Positions 1 through 22,300 of a stretch of 64,000 bases of DNA are shown here, piece by piece (the stretch's first letter is position 1; each line of letters opens with the position of its first letter). Both the position numbers and the translations under genes were made by a program. Source of the stretch: Pterobdella sp. o SKG-2022. Its lineage: Eukaryota; Annelida; Clitellata; Hirudinida; Piscicolidae. The notes below the pieces were generated by a model. It did no database searches and had not been told where the DNA came from. It worked only from the letters and a program-made list of their open reading frames with translations. The stretch is taken from positions 699,524-763,523 of the forward strand of contig OZ038324.1 in the NCBI GenBank assembly GCA_964035795.1, in the 5' to 3' direction.

Positions 1-2643
1 GTTCAAATGAGGGTTGCACATTTGGGGGTTGCACCACTTCGTGTAAGTACTTCACAACATAAACATTTGAAAAGTTTCAAAGCGTCAGAACCGTAATAGT
101 AATTGTTATTGGGTGTGGACTGGTGTGGGCACCATGCATTGACTGCATGCTTTACAAACCTGCACACACTCATTGGTCTTCCAAATCATCTCCATGTTTG
201 CTTCTTCCTCTACAAAACCACCAATCTCTCAAAACTAAAAATTGAATTTCAAAGGAAGAATTTGTTTTTGAGCACAAATATATAACAAGTCCAAATCTCT
301 CATAGTAGTCCACTGTGACCTCACAAAACGCCAGCAACTTCGAAAGAGCCAATGGAAACTCACACACTTATCAGACTTAAACAAGCAACATGCCCCAAGC
401 TACAAAGAAGGCTATATTATTGATGACTGACACATTTCGCTTTGTCCACTTGTCGCAGTCAGTGGCTTTCTAAGGCAAATGCTAATATTTATCTTACTTT
501 TTGAAAGTACCATTCTTATAAAATTGTTAATAAAAAGAGAAATTTTGAAGTTTTTAGAATTCATGAGATTTACTCAAATAGGAATTATTTAGGTTTGAAG
601 TTAATTATTGAATCTTTGGAAAGAAGTTAATTATAACCTATTTGCTGTTTAATTCTTCCACAACACTCCTTCATTTTGTGGGTACTCATAGCTTCTTCAA
701 TAAAGATTTTAGGCATTTCAGCTCTTCAAAACAGACAAGTTGCTTTGTGCAGGTAAACATCAGTGTGAGTTGACTTTTTGAAGACAACATTCTCAAGAGA
801 AGGATGACATTCGAGACTCGATAAGATGATGTCAACAATTAAAACTATCGAAGCAATGCAAACTTAATTGCAAGACAACATCGCATAAGTATAATACATA
901 TGTGAGACTTCATATAACACAAAGTTAACACCGGTGTAGCACGAATACAACCACTAGCAACATGCAAGTCGCATGCCTGAGATGCAACAGCATTTTGTCC
1001 ATTTGAAGTTTATAATCTTTTTTGTCAACTAATTGAAAAACCCTTCAACAACCCAACCTTCAGAAAACAGCATGTAAAAGAGCTTATTAATTACAAAGCG
1101 AAACGACAAAACACATTGCGGCAATTATCTTTCTAACCTGAGACTTTACAACTCCGCGGGATGCGATAAGATCTTAAGCCGTAGGACGCGGGTTCGAATC
1201 CTGCGCAAGGAACTATTAATTAAACTTGTAATCAAATCCCCCGTAGATATATCAGGTTGCATTTTATTATTTCTTGTTGTTTTCATTGTTTGAACATTAT
1301 TTCTCTTATTAATTTCATATGAGCTCTTTTTCTTGTTTTTATGTCGTGCTGGCGAATTAAAAAAACAAAAGATCTCGAAAAAGGGGAAGACATTTTGAAT
1401 TATGTTGTTAATCACAATGCAGTATAATTTCTGCAACAAATTTCATACAAAAACTCAAAAATCACTTCCGACTACAATTAGAAGATCAAAGATATTTTTT
1501 AATACTTTGCAGAGGACATCAAATCTTAACGAGAGTGTGATGGCAGAATCATTAAAGGCAGTCGGCATTTTGAGGCAAGCTGAACACAAAGGCGTTAAAG
1601 GCACGAAGCAGTGTTTTTTTACTGTTTAAATAAATTAATCACAGCGTCTTCAAAGCACCTCAAGCACGAATAAGAGTAAATAAATAATTATGGCCATAAA
1701 TCCCTCTAAATAGCACTCTGCCATTGTGAATGCATGGACGAGAGGAGCGGTTTTAAAAGATCTTCCAAGATTTATTGAGGTATTTTGTGTTTCGGAGGTT
1801 TTTTTGGGCATTTAAAACTTGCAATGTTTTCATATTTTTGTGATGAATGATTTTTTGTGGAAATGTTTATTTCAAGAGATTGATTTGTGGAGCAAATGGC
1901 TGTTATCAAACAGATCAATTAACATATAGAATATATGAACGAATGTGTTTGTAACGGAAGTGGAAAGGTTGCAATAGAAAAGAGAATGCTGATCGATATG
2001 GAAACACTCTATTTGCACAGCATTTCCAAGAAATAACAAAAAGACGGGCAATAATTACAATGCACATTCATCGTAGTAATTAAATAATCACCCTGGAGCT
2101 CAAGTGCCCATCTATGACGAAGGCGAAATATCGAGTGGCTTGCTGCATCAAATTAAAGTGATTGTTGTCAATGAATCTGCTTTTTTATAAACTTTTCATC
2201 CATCATCCATGCTGGCGAAAATTTCATGAGTTTCCATCATGAAAAATAGATTTGTAGAAGTTCAATTTTGAAATGAGCGAGAGAAGTCTGCTGGCTCAGA
2301 TAATGTAGCGTATGTCACGCAGGCTGGTATGATTATGACAAAAAGTCAAAAAATTTTTCAATTTGTTTCTTTTTATCGACTTTTGAAAAATTCAAACTTA
2401 GAAAATATATTAAAGATTGGCAGCATACAAAGGAGACTGAAAGAGGAAGTCAAAAATTGTCGATATTGCCTGCTGTAGCACACGTCTCTTTTCAAATGAA
2501 TCCCAATTCATTATTTATCAATTTTCTTCTAAACACGCTTCGAAGCTGCAAACTTTGATCGAGATTTCATTATGAGCGAGAATATTGGAATTATTCCACA
2601 AGCAAAAATCAAAATCACTCCATGATCAAAATAAAAATTGAAA
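1..2643. other. Left-end intergenic region, no gene seen
   Basis: AT-rich sequence downstream of the XPF 3' end. The open frames here are short, lack family resemblance and show no paired splice sites. The only recognisable item is a tRNA-like B box near 1190-1205, described separately. I found no microsatellite longer than a few units. Confidence 0.5.
1150..1215 (+). repeat. Degenerate tRNA-like (SINE head?) segment
   Basis: The B-box-like stretch GGTTCGAATCC sits at about 1192-1202 inside a plausible T-arm (gcggg/cctgc with one G-T pair), followed by gcaagga, which could be half an acceptor stem. Upstream, the bases resembling a D-arm are present, but a 5-bp anticodon stem cannot be formed and the 5' acceptor half does not pair. 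It therefore reads as a decayed tRNA or a SINE head, not a working tRNA gene. Confidence 0.3.
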
Positions 2644-13294
<10,651 letters not shown>

Positions 13295-13847
13295 TTTTGC
13301 AAAATTTTGAAAAAATTTCAATGAAGAAAAAATCAAATGAAAACTTTATTTATATATTTATCATTACATTTTTCATATAGAGCTGCATTTGAACTACCAC
13401 TAGTTCTTAAAAGTTAATTTAAGCATAAGTGATGAAGTACAATAAAGAATTTCCAAGAGGCAAAGAATTTGTGTCTCTATTTTAAGTTTATTTATCTGGC
13501 GTCAAAGCGGCATTAAAGCACATTGCTACAAATTTAATTTAGCGAAAACACACTGTAGAACAGTATGATGATTGTAATTGCTGGCACACGCGGGATCGAA
13601 CCCGGTACCTTTAGATAATTAGTCTAATGCTCAACCACTGAGCTATAAAAGCCAACAATTTTTTTTAAGTTTAATAAATACTTTGTGTTTGCTGTAAAAC
13701 TTTAGGCATAAATATTTTCCACTTTTGTGAAAAAAGTTGAAAAAAACATTAAATTGATTAATCATTTTTTGTTTTCAAAAAAACCTTTATATTTTGAAGG
13801 CACAATCCCCTTTTAAAAACTAATTGTGGACTTAGGTAATACAAAGT
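13295..13847. promoter_or_regulatory. 553-bp divergent spacer between XPF and RRP40
   Basis: The two start codons face away from each other, so this spacer must hold both promoters or a shared bidirectional one. I see no clear TATA box at a convincing place. A tRNA-derived SINE occupies about 13500-13653, leaving roughly 200 bp on each side. The promoter role is inferred from layout only. Confidence 0.55.
13500..13653 (-). mobile_element. tRNA-derived SINE, copy in XPF/RRP40 spacer
   Basis: On the minus strand, A box TAGCTCAGTGG and B box GGTTCGATCCC are followed by the shared body (tgttttcgcta, then gtagcaa). Same family as the copies at 14865-15037 and 30289-30445. It contains RNA polymerase III promoter boxes inside a polymerase II divergent promoter. 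Confidence 0.85.
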
Positions 13848-15626
13848 ATGGCTACGCCTGGAGATGTTGTGTTGCCAGGCGACGTAATTGTAGTGAATAA
13901 TTCTAGTTCAATCATTTTGGGACCAGGCTTGAGACATGAAAACGGTGTAGTATATGCTTCAATAGCAGGCGTGCTTAAGCATAGTAGCCAATGCAAATAT
14001 TGGATTGAAAACAGGCAAAAGAAGGTAAACTTCAAATTTTTAAACTTCGAAGTAATGAGGTATCTTTAATGTATTACAGTATATCCAGTCAAAAGGAGAC
14101 AGAGTAGTGGGAGTTGTTTTAAGCGAAATGGGCGAAAATTACAAAGTGGATATTGGAACAAATTATTATGCTACCATAAATTATCTTTCTTTTGAAGGAG
14201 CCACCAAGACGAACAGACCAGACATTAAAGTGATTAACTAGACTTAGTATTATCATTCAAATTCAACTTTCAAATTCATCTTTCAATATAAGTTGAGTTA
14301 TTGCTTATGGGCTCTTGCTTTCACAGCTGCTCCTTGTAAGATCTCTGTATGTAGGGCTAGATTGTTCTTTTTAGATATCAATAGCATTTTATGGGTTTTT
14401 TTCTTCTGCAAAGAGAAAGGATGTAGAAGTCTTCTTTACACATGTACAAACCATTGTGAGCTTCAAGTAAAAACTCTTATTATCAATTTTTAATGTAATT
14501 TAATATAAGTTAGTAAAAAGTAAAAAAGCTTTGATTTAGATTAATAAATGCTTTGTGTTTGCTTACTTCACTATTTGGTTTAGGCTATTCTACATTATAT
14601 TTGGCTTATGTTTTTTATACCCAGTTATGATTGTATACAACAGTTCAAAACAAGTCTGAGTTTTAGGTCCATATATTGCTATGAGGAGAATCCTGACATC
14701 ATTGGTTGAGTCTGGTTTTGAAGTTTCTTCTCAATCTCTCAAATGATTGTATGTCTAGTGTAATTTCAATTTAACATCTCACTAACAGCTCTCTACAAGG
14801 CTTTCTAAATTTTTTTTTTGAAGAATGGCCATTTCAATATCTAGCTCCATCATTTACAATAATAATGTAATGCGGTATTTATGAAGGGCTTTTTCTTATG
14901 GATCAAAGCGCTTGCTACGAATTTAATGTAGCGAAAACACACTGTGGAACAGGTGCTAATTGTCGGCCCACGCGGGATCGAACCCGGTAACTTCAGCTAA
15001 TTAGTCTAATGCTCAACCATTGAGTTATAGGGGCTGACAGTTGAACAATAATTTAAATGATCAACAAGGTGGGAGACATATTGTATGGCAGGTTGTTGTT
15101 GGGAGAGGTGTACATGGAGCCTGAACTGGTGTGCATTGACTCACAACAAAACAGTTGTGGCATGGGTGTTTTGAATGGGGGTCATCTGCTTCGCATGCCT
15201 TCCTACTTCGCTCGCAAGTTTGTCACTTTATTTTTGAGGATTAAACCATTGAGATATTTTTTGATGATAATTTGCAAGTGCCTTCATAGTCCTAACACTC
15301 ACTAAAAGTAACTTTGTAATGATGGTCAATGTCAGTAAAAGAAATTGAAGTACAATATGTAAAATGCTCAAGTAATGATTGCATCTTATCATTTTGAACT
15401 TTATTTTACTCTTCTGACTCACCCTAGACTCTTATCTCCTGGTAACAAGACCCTCAAGCAACTGGGCAGAATGGGGTCTTTTGAGGTGACAGTGGGAGTG
15501 AATGGGTGGATCTGGGTGAAGGGGAGCACCACAAGAGACATTATGAAAATCACCCAAGCCTTCAATACTCTCCTCAAGCAACCTAATGACAATATTAATA
15601 ACATTCTTTCCAATATACACTTGTGA
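13848..15626 (+). CDS. EXOSC3: Exosome cap subunit RRP40 (EXOSC3 orthologue), 4 exons
   Basis: RRP40 is an S1/KH RNA-binding cap protein of the nuclear and cytoplasmic RNA exosome, which trims and degrades RNA. Exons: 13848-14024, 14080-14229, 15069-15217, 15428-15626. Phases join and the 675 nt give 224 aa. The N-terminus has VVLPGDV and GPGLRH; the S1 domain follows in exon 2, including YLSFEGATKTNRP near residues 96-108. The KH domain in exon 4 has GVNGWIWVKG, the Rrp40-type GxNG signature. Human RRP40 is 275 aa; the N-terminal extension is shorter here. Intron 2 contains a SINE. A possible poly(A) signal AATAAA is near 15732. Confidence 0.94.
14865..15037 (-). mobile_element. tRNA-derived SINE in RRP40 intron 2
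   Basis: On the minus strand the head (A box TAACTCAATGG, B box GGTTCGATCCC) and body (cacctgttccacagtg, tgttttcgcta) match the 30289 copy closely. It ends about 30 bp before the exon 3 acceptor at 15069. Confidence 0.88.
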
Positions 15627-16378
15627 TGATTTTTTTACTTTCATCTTAGTATTCCACTTTTATTTTTTAAAATACAAAAAAATAGATTTTAATTTATTAT
15701 CGAATAATCCCAAAAAGCACCTCAAAGCAAAAATAAAATAAATAATCACACTAATAATGATTAGACAACAACAACCAAATAAACTTCGAAAAGATACAAA
15801 TCAAAAACAATCTTCTGGTATGTCCGTAGAAAGCAAAAGTGGTGGTATTTATACAAAATGGTGGGTGCTCGAACCGCCATAGGGTGAAAATAGATGTCTT
15901 AGAGCTTATTTAAACCGTCAATATTCATATTGAAGTGTTGCATTTTACAATAAATAAATGTATTGAAGAAATTGTATGCAGGAGAGAAATGACTAATGTT
16001 GTACGACATCAGTGTGGTCTCAATAGTTTGTGCTGAAGATCTTACAAGCAATTTGTGTGTGGTAATGTAGGAACCCATGATGGATTGAGATGATATGAAT
16101 TATATTAATTTTTTGTTCTTGAGTAAAGATTCCTAAGTTCAAAAAATATAAACAATTGAAAATAAATTCAACTAAGATGAAATTGTCAAAAAAAGCAATT
16201 TGCATACAAACAATCAAAATGATTAAGCTTGGCAACATGAAAAGACGAAAATTTTGCACAAACGCCATAACCAAAATGAAATAATTTAAAAATCCTTTAA
16301 ACAATAAAACATGAAATAAGTTAATTGGAATAAAATACATCTGAAAGTTCTTGTTGGTAATACTTCAAGGGGGTCTTC
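15627..16378. other. Convergent spacer between RRP40 and FZR1
   Basis: Both genes end into this 752-bp stretch. It contains AATAAA near 15732 for RRP40. Otherwise it is AT-rich with no recognisable repeat or gene. Confidence 0.5.
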
Positions 16379-19300
16379 CTATCTTATCTTCGTGAAAAGA
16401 TTCAGCACTGAATTTGTCTCCTGTTTGCAAACGTTTTTATCTTTTCCTTATAAAACTGAATGCCCATAGGAGGTTTTGGGAGCCACGATTTAATGATAAA
16501 CAGATTATAAAATTTTTTTATTACAACACAATCAATTCTGACACATGCACACACACTCACTCACGCATGCACACACACAAACCTTAGTGGAGCGTGTTTT
16601 ATTGAATACATTCCAGAACCTCAACGTCTCGTCTCCAGCACCCGTCACTATAGACTCGCCATCTGGGGACATCGCCTGTTTTTATCGGAACAACTTATAA
16701 ACAGATCAGAAGTGGGAAGAGGGTGGCAACTCAAACTGAGCTGCCTGGTGCATTTGTGTGTGAACATCACTTAACGACATCATCAGTACATATTTGATGA
16801 TGATGACATGAATGTAGATGATGATGACATGAATGCAGATAATGATGATGATGACATGAATGCAGATGACGATGAATGAAGATGATAATTGTTGTTGAGC
16901 GATGAGTGAAAGCGATTTAGTGAGTTAGTATAGAAGAGGTTGGAGTTGTGAAATGTTTGAGAGGTCTGACATTGATTTCCACTTATCCCATATCATCAGA
17001 GTCAGTTTAGGGTTTAATACCATTCTGTCGAGAGGAGGGGGTTCAGCAGGTGGCGGATGTATACGAAGACATTTGTAGCTGGCATGCTCAGCGGTCTCAT
17101 CACCTAGGCCACATTTCCGACAGATGGTATCAACTGCTCTGTAGATTTTTGCCAACCAATGTTTGAGTTCCGTATGATGACCAGATCGAAGGCGGCCTAA
17201 AGTCACCTGATTTTTTCTTCTCAGTTGGCCTTCTTCTTTTCTGTTGACCTTCGATCCTCTATCACCATAGATCCGCTGAGTGAGTTCCTGCGACGCCGGC
17301 CCGCCCCCCGTTGCTCTGCGTATCATCGCTTTGGCTGTGGTGTAGTGATGGTCAACGTCAACCACCTTCTTCGTCTGAGCATCTGCTAGCTTGTTGCCGG
17401 TGATGCCACGTAAAGGTCATCTGGCAGCTCCGTGCCGTCAGCATTGAAAGTGTTTTATGGTGTGTTCGTCCTTGTCGTTGCACTGTTGGGATGGTCGCGT
17501 TGCCTGAATGTGAAGTAAGACAGATTGGCTATCGCTGACAATTCGGGCTTTCTGAACGTGCTCTTTCGCTTGGATTGCTTGAAGTGCTTTGACCACCGGC
17601 TTTATTTTCGCCTGGTAAGAGGAACACCTTTTGCCGGTGGGAATGGCAAAATAGCGAACTTGAGGGTCGCTAAGGTGGCCAGTGGTAACGAAAATTCCAC
17701 CACCACCTGTTACGGTCCCACTCGTTGCTGATCCGTCATGATGATGATGATGAATGTAGATGATGATGACATGAATGCAGATGATTATGATGATGAATGT
17801 AGATGATGATGATGAATGAAGATGATTATGATGATGAATGTAGATAATGATGATGATGAATGCAGATGATGATGATGATGAATGCAGATGATGATGATGA
17901 TGAATGTAGATGATGATGAAGGCAGACGACGATGACATGAATGCAGATGATAATAGACATGATGGTCAACGTCCGTTTGGTCAGCATCAGCCCTCTTCTT
18001 CGCCTGAGCATGTGCTAGCTCGTTGCCAGTGATGCCACAGTGACCCGGGCACCAAGTAAAGGTCACCTGGCAGCTTCGTGTTTTAAGGACGGTGTGTTCG
18101 TCCCTGTCGTTGCACTGTTGGGATGGTCGCGTTGCCTGAATGTGAAGTAAGACAGATTGGCTATCGCTGACAATTCGGGCTTTCTGAACGTGCTCTTTCG
18201 CTTGGATTGCTTGAAGTGCTTTGACCACCGGCTTTATTTTCGCCTGGTAAGAGGAACACCTTTTGCCGGTGGGAATGGCAAAATAGCGAACTTGAGGGTC
18301 GCTAAGGTGGCCAGTGGTAACGAAAATTCCACCACCACCTGTTACGGTCCCACTCGTTGCTGATCCGTCATGATGATGATGATGAATGTAGATGATGATG
18401 ACATGAATGCAGATGATTATGATGATGAATGTAGATGATGATGATGAATGAAGATGATTATGATGATGAATGTAGATAATGATGATGATGAATGCAGATG
18501 ATGATGATGATGAATGCAGATGATGATGATGATGAATGTAGATGATGATGAAGGCAGACGACGATGACATGAATGCAGATGATAATAGACATGGTGGTCA
18601 ACGTCCGTTTGGTCAGCATCAGCCCTCTTCTTCGCCTGAGCATGTGCTAGCTCGTTGCCAGTGATGCCACAGTGACCCGGGCACCAAGTAAAGGTCACCT
18701 GGCAGCTTCGTGTTTTAAGGACGGTGTGTTCGTCCCTGTCGTTGCACGGTTGGGATGGGTGCGTTGCCTGAATGCGAAGTAAGACAGATTGGCTATCGCT
18801 GACGATTCGGGCTTTCTGAACGTGCACTTTCGCCTGGATTACTTTGTGTGCTTTAAACACCGTCTTTATTTCTGCATGGTAAGAGGAACACCATTTGCCG
18901 GTGGTAATGGCAAAATAGCGGAGAACTTGAGGGTCGCTAAGGTGGCCAGTGGTAACGACAATTCCACCACCACCTGTTACGGTCCCACTCGTTGCTGATC
19001 CGTCATGATGATGATGAATGTAGATGATGATGACATGAATGCAGATGATGATGATGAATGCAGATGATGATGATGAATGTAGATGATGATGATGAATGAA
19101 GATGATTATGATGATGAATGTAGATAATGATGATGATGAATGCAGACGACGATGACATGAATGCAGATGATAATAGACATTTGCATTTCAATGAACAAAA
19201 AGGATCTGCCCATCAACCAACTACCAAATCAAGCTCAGCATGGCAAAAATAATAAATCAACACAAAAAATTTTGAAAAGATAAAAATATAGTTTTTTTAT

Positions 19301-22300
19301 GGGTTGACAAAGATTCTAGCAATGCCAAGCAAGGGAAAGCATATGGAGAAAGAAAAACGATGGATGGATGGACGACTGCTTGGAGATGATGTTGAGTGCA
19401 CATGCAAATGCTTAATAACATGCAACCTTATGCTTTCAATTTTCTCAACAAGACAGCAACTGAACGAAAAACGTCAGTGAAGCCCAATGAAAACTACAGC
19501 ACCATTGCTAGCTTCTGCTAGACCACACTAACATTTCAGAGGTCATCCACGACAAACTGAGCTTCGCACATTGACTAGACAAGAAAGTCCGTAGACAAGA
19601 GTCTTAAAAAAGATAGCCTGCAACGAGTGAGCCATGATAAATTTACATCATATACAACGTACCTCGTCACAAGTGGCACAATGGTGCAATATGCTGTAAC
19701 TGCCTTATTTACATTCACGTCTACAGCTACACTGAACAATTTAGATTCATGCAAAAATTTTGCGCTTTGAGTGATTCAACAACTGAAAACCTTAATCTGA
19801 TGATAGTCAAACTGCCACGAAAACGATGAGGCCAGTTCAAGCAGGCACGATAGATATAACGTGTGTGGTTGAGTGCCAATGCTACCAGAGTGTTGAGAAG
19901 ACTTTGGGAGCTGGCCCTCAACAAAAACAACAAAAAAAGGAAAGAAACTGACGAGGTAGAGAACTCGGAGGGTGTGACCAGTGAGCTTGGCGATCTGCAC
20001 CAGAGTGGGGTACTTCCACACCAGGATCTGGTTTTGAGAGTAGCCGTGGGTGCTCACCTGTGTGCAATTAAAATAAGGAGTTTTATGAAACTTTACATTT
20101 AGTTATTTTTTGGATAAAGTATTTTTTTAGGAACTATAAACTTCGATTAAGTGAACTTTATCATGAAAAAGTAGTTTTTGGTAAAATTTAAAGAAAAATT
20201 TGAAAATATCAAAAATGAGTTTTTAGAAAAAAATGCATTTGAAACTTTTGATGTGTGACACAAAAACCACAACTGAAGAACTCACGAGTTCTGAAGAGTG
20301 CTTGGACCAAGCCAAGTTGCACACTTGTGATCCTGTGTCCACACACTGTAGGGGCCTGCCTGTAGGTCGATAGTGAGGTCAAACACATGATTAAAACATT
20401 TGAATCCATCATTTTATCTATTAATTTTTGTCAGTGAAACATGGTATCCTCTCAGTTCTCAAATACAGCGTCTCCAACAAGTAACAAGGTGCCATCATCA
20501 CAGACATCCTTGTGGCAAAGTGAGAAATACCGAGCTGAGAAGAATGACAAGCATCGAGCGAGTAAAAGTTTTGGTAAAGCAAAGAAGACTTCGATGGCTT
20601 GGGCATTTGCAAAGAATTGAGAAGAATAGGCTTCAAAAAAAACTGCTGTCAGCTCGAATGTAAGAAAAACGATTACATGAAAGACAGAAACTGAAATGGA
20701 GTGATACGATCATAAAAGTTCGACAAGCATAAAACACTTCAAAAACATAGAAACAAAATGAAGTTATACGGGTAACCTTTTTTAATGAAACAGTTAAACT
20801 TTGAAAACATCAATTGAGGATTCATACAAATGAAAGCTATAATTTTCGATAAGTATAGCCTTATCATAAAACATTAGCATGAAGTGACTATTGTTTATGG
20901 GATTATATAGTGATGAGGTAAAAGATAATTTAGAGTATTACGTAATAAATATTTAAAAAATATTAACTATAAGTTAATATAGCTTCCATCCATTTTTCAC
21001 ACTAGATAATGTAAGTTACTCTTACGAAAAGCTTCGTGTATTAAGTTTCTCAATAAACCTTAGTGTTTGTTTCTATTATATTGATTTCCGGCTATTTTAC
21101 GTCAAATTAACTATAAGTATTTATTATAAATTAGGTTCAAAGCAATTCTAAGGTATTCATAATTATGTCTATCATAGGTTGCAAAGATAGTAATTTTTTT
21201 AAACGATCAGAGAAGTTAATCTCTGTGTCCCTGTTTGGATGATCCCTTCTGCTCTATTATTTGTACCTCTCTGAGTATCGATCCCATGCATTTCTAGGGG
21301 ACAAAGATTAACTTCTCTGATAATCGTTTTCAAAAATTACTATCTTTAATATACTTATCGAAAATTATAGCTTTTCTTTTAAATAAATGTATGAATCCTC
21401 AATTGATGTTTCTAAAGTTTAATTGCTATACAAAACATACATAAGATGTCTTGAAAAGTTACTAAAACAGTTCAATATCAGAGTTTTAGCGACTATTTTT
21501 GACCATTTTAGACTGGTATTTCGCAAAAGTATTAAGCCAGAAAGAATGACTCGATAAAACATCTCAAAGTGCCAAAGACAGAACCATCCCATATTCTACC
21601 AAAATCAAGAGGTATAACCAGTCATGTCAGACAATTCCACGAAGCTTTCACTCACGTGATGTGTCCACACTGCAACAAAAAATTCAAACAGAGACTACCC
21701 AACCACGTCGAAAGGTGTTTCAGGCTGTCCAATTGATTCAGTTTTTGTGAACCTGCTCTTTAGTGGGAAATTGCAAGAAAGTGTGGGTTTTTAAACAAAT
21801 TTTAGCAAAACCCCAAGAAAAATTTTTGAAAAAAATTTTCCAAGCTGGTGGCTAACGAATCCTCAAAAGAAGCACACCACACAAAGATGCTCAGTCCAGC
21901 TGGAGAATGTGCTGCCGTAGTCTCTATCAAGTGGATTGTGGTCGAAATAAAAATCGTGTGTGCACATCTGCCCGGCGGTGAACAAACGCAGTAGAAGTGT
22001 GTGAGTGTGTGTGTGATTCTCATCATAATCATTATCATAACCTGTGATAGTGTTCCAGAACCTGATCCTGCGGTCGGCAGTGCCTCCTCCGCTGGCGAGG
22101 AGTCCATGTTGGTGAGGGGACCATGCTATGGCCTGTGATGAGAAGGCTTTGTTAGGGGCGTTTAAAGTGAAGAACAATTCAGACAGCAGTATAAAATAGA
22201 AACAGTTGAATCGTTAGAAGAAAATTTATATAAGCTTTTAGTTGATAATAACACCAGATGTCAAACCAGCAGACCAGGCATCATTATATTACAAAACTAA

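Noticed and set aside
1150..1215. Functional tRNA gene
   Set aside because: Good B box but no acceptor pairing and no anticodon stem.
17438..18860. His/Ser/Ile-rich proteins with RNase H
   Set aside because: Hybrid frames through retrotransposon fossil and GAT-type repeat, not a host gene.
16925..19180. CRISPR-like spaced repeats
   Set aside because: The regular units are microsatellite and a 632-bp tandem duplication; no short palindromic repeats with unique spacers, and the genome is animal.
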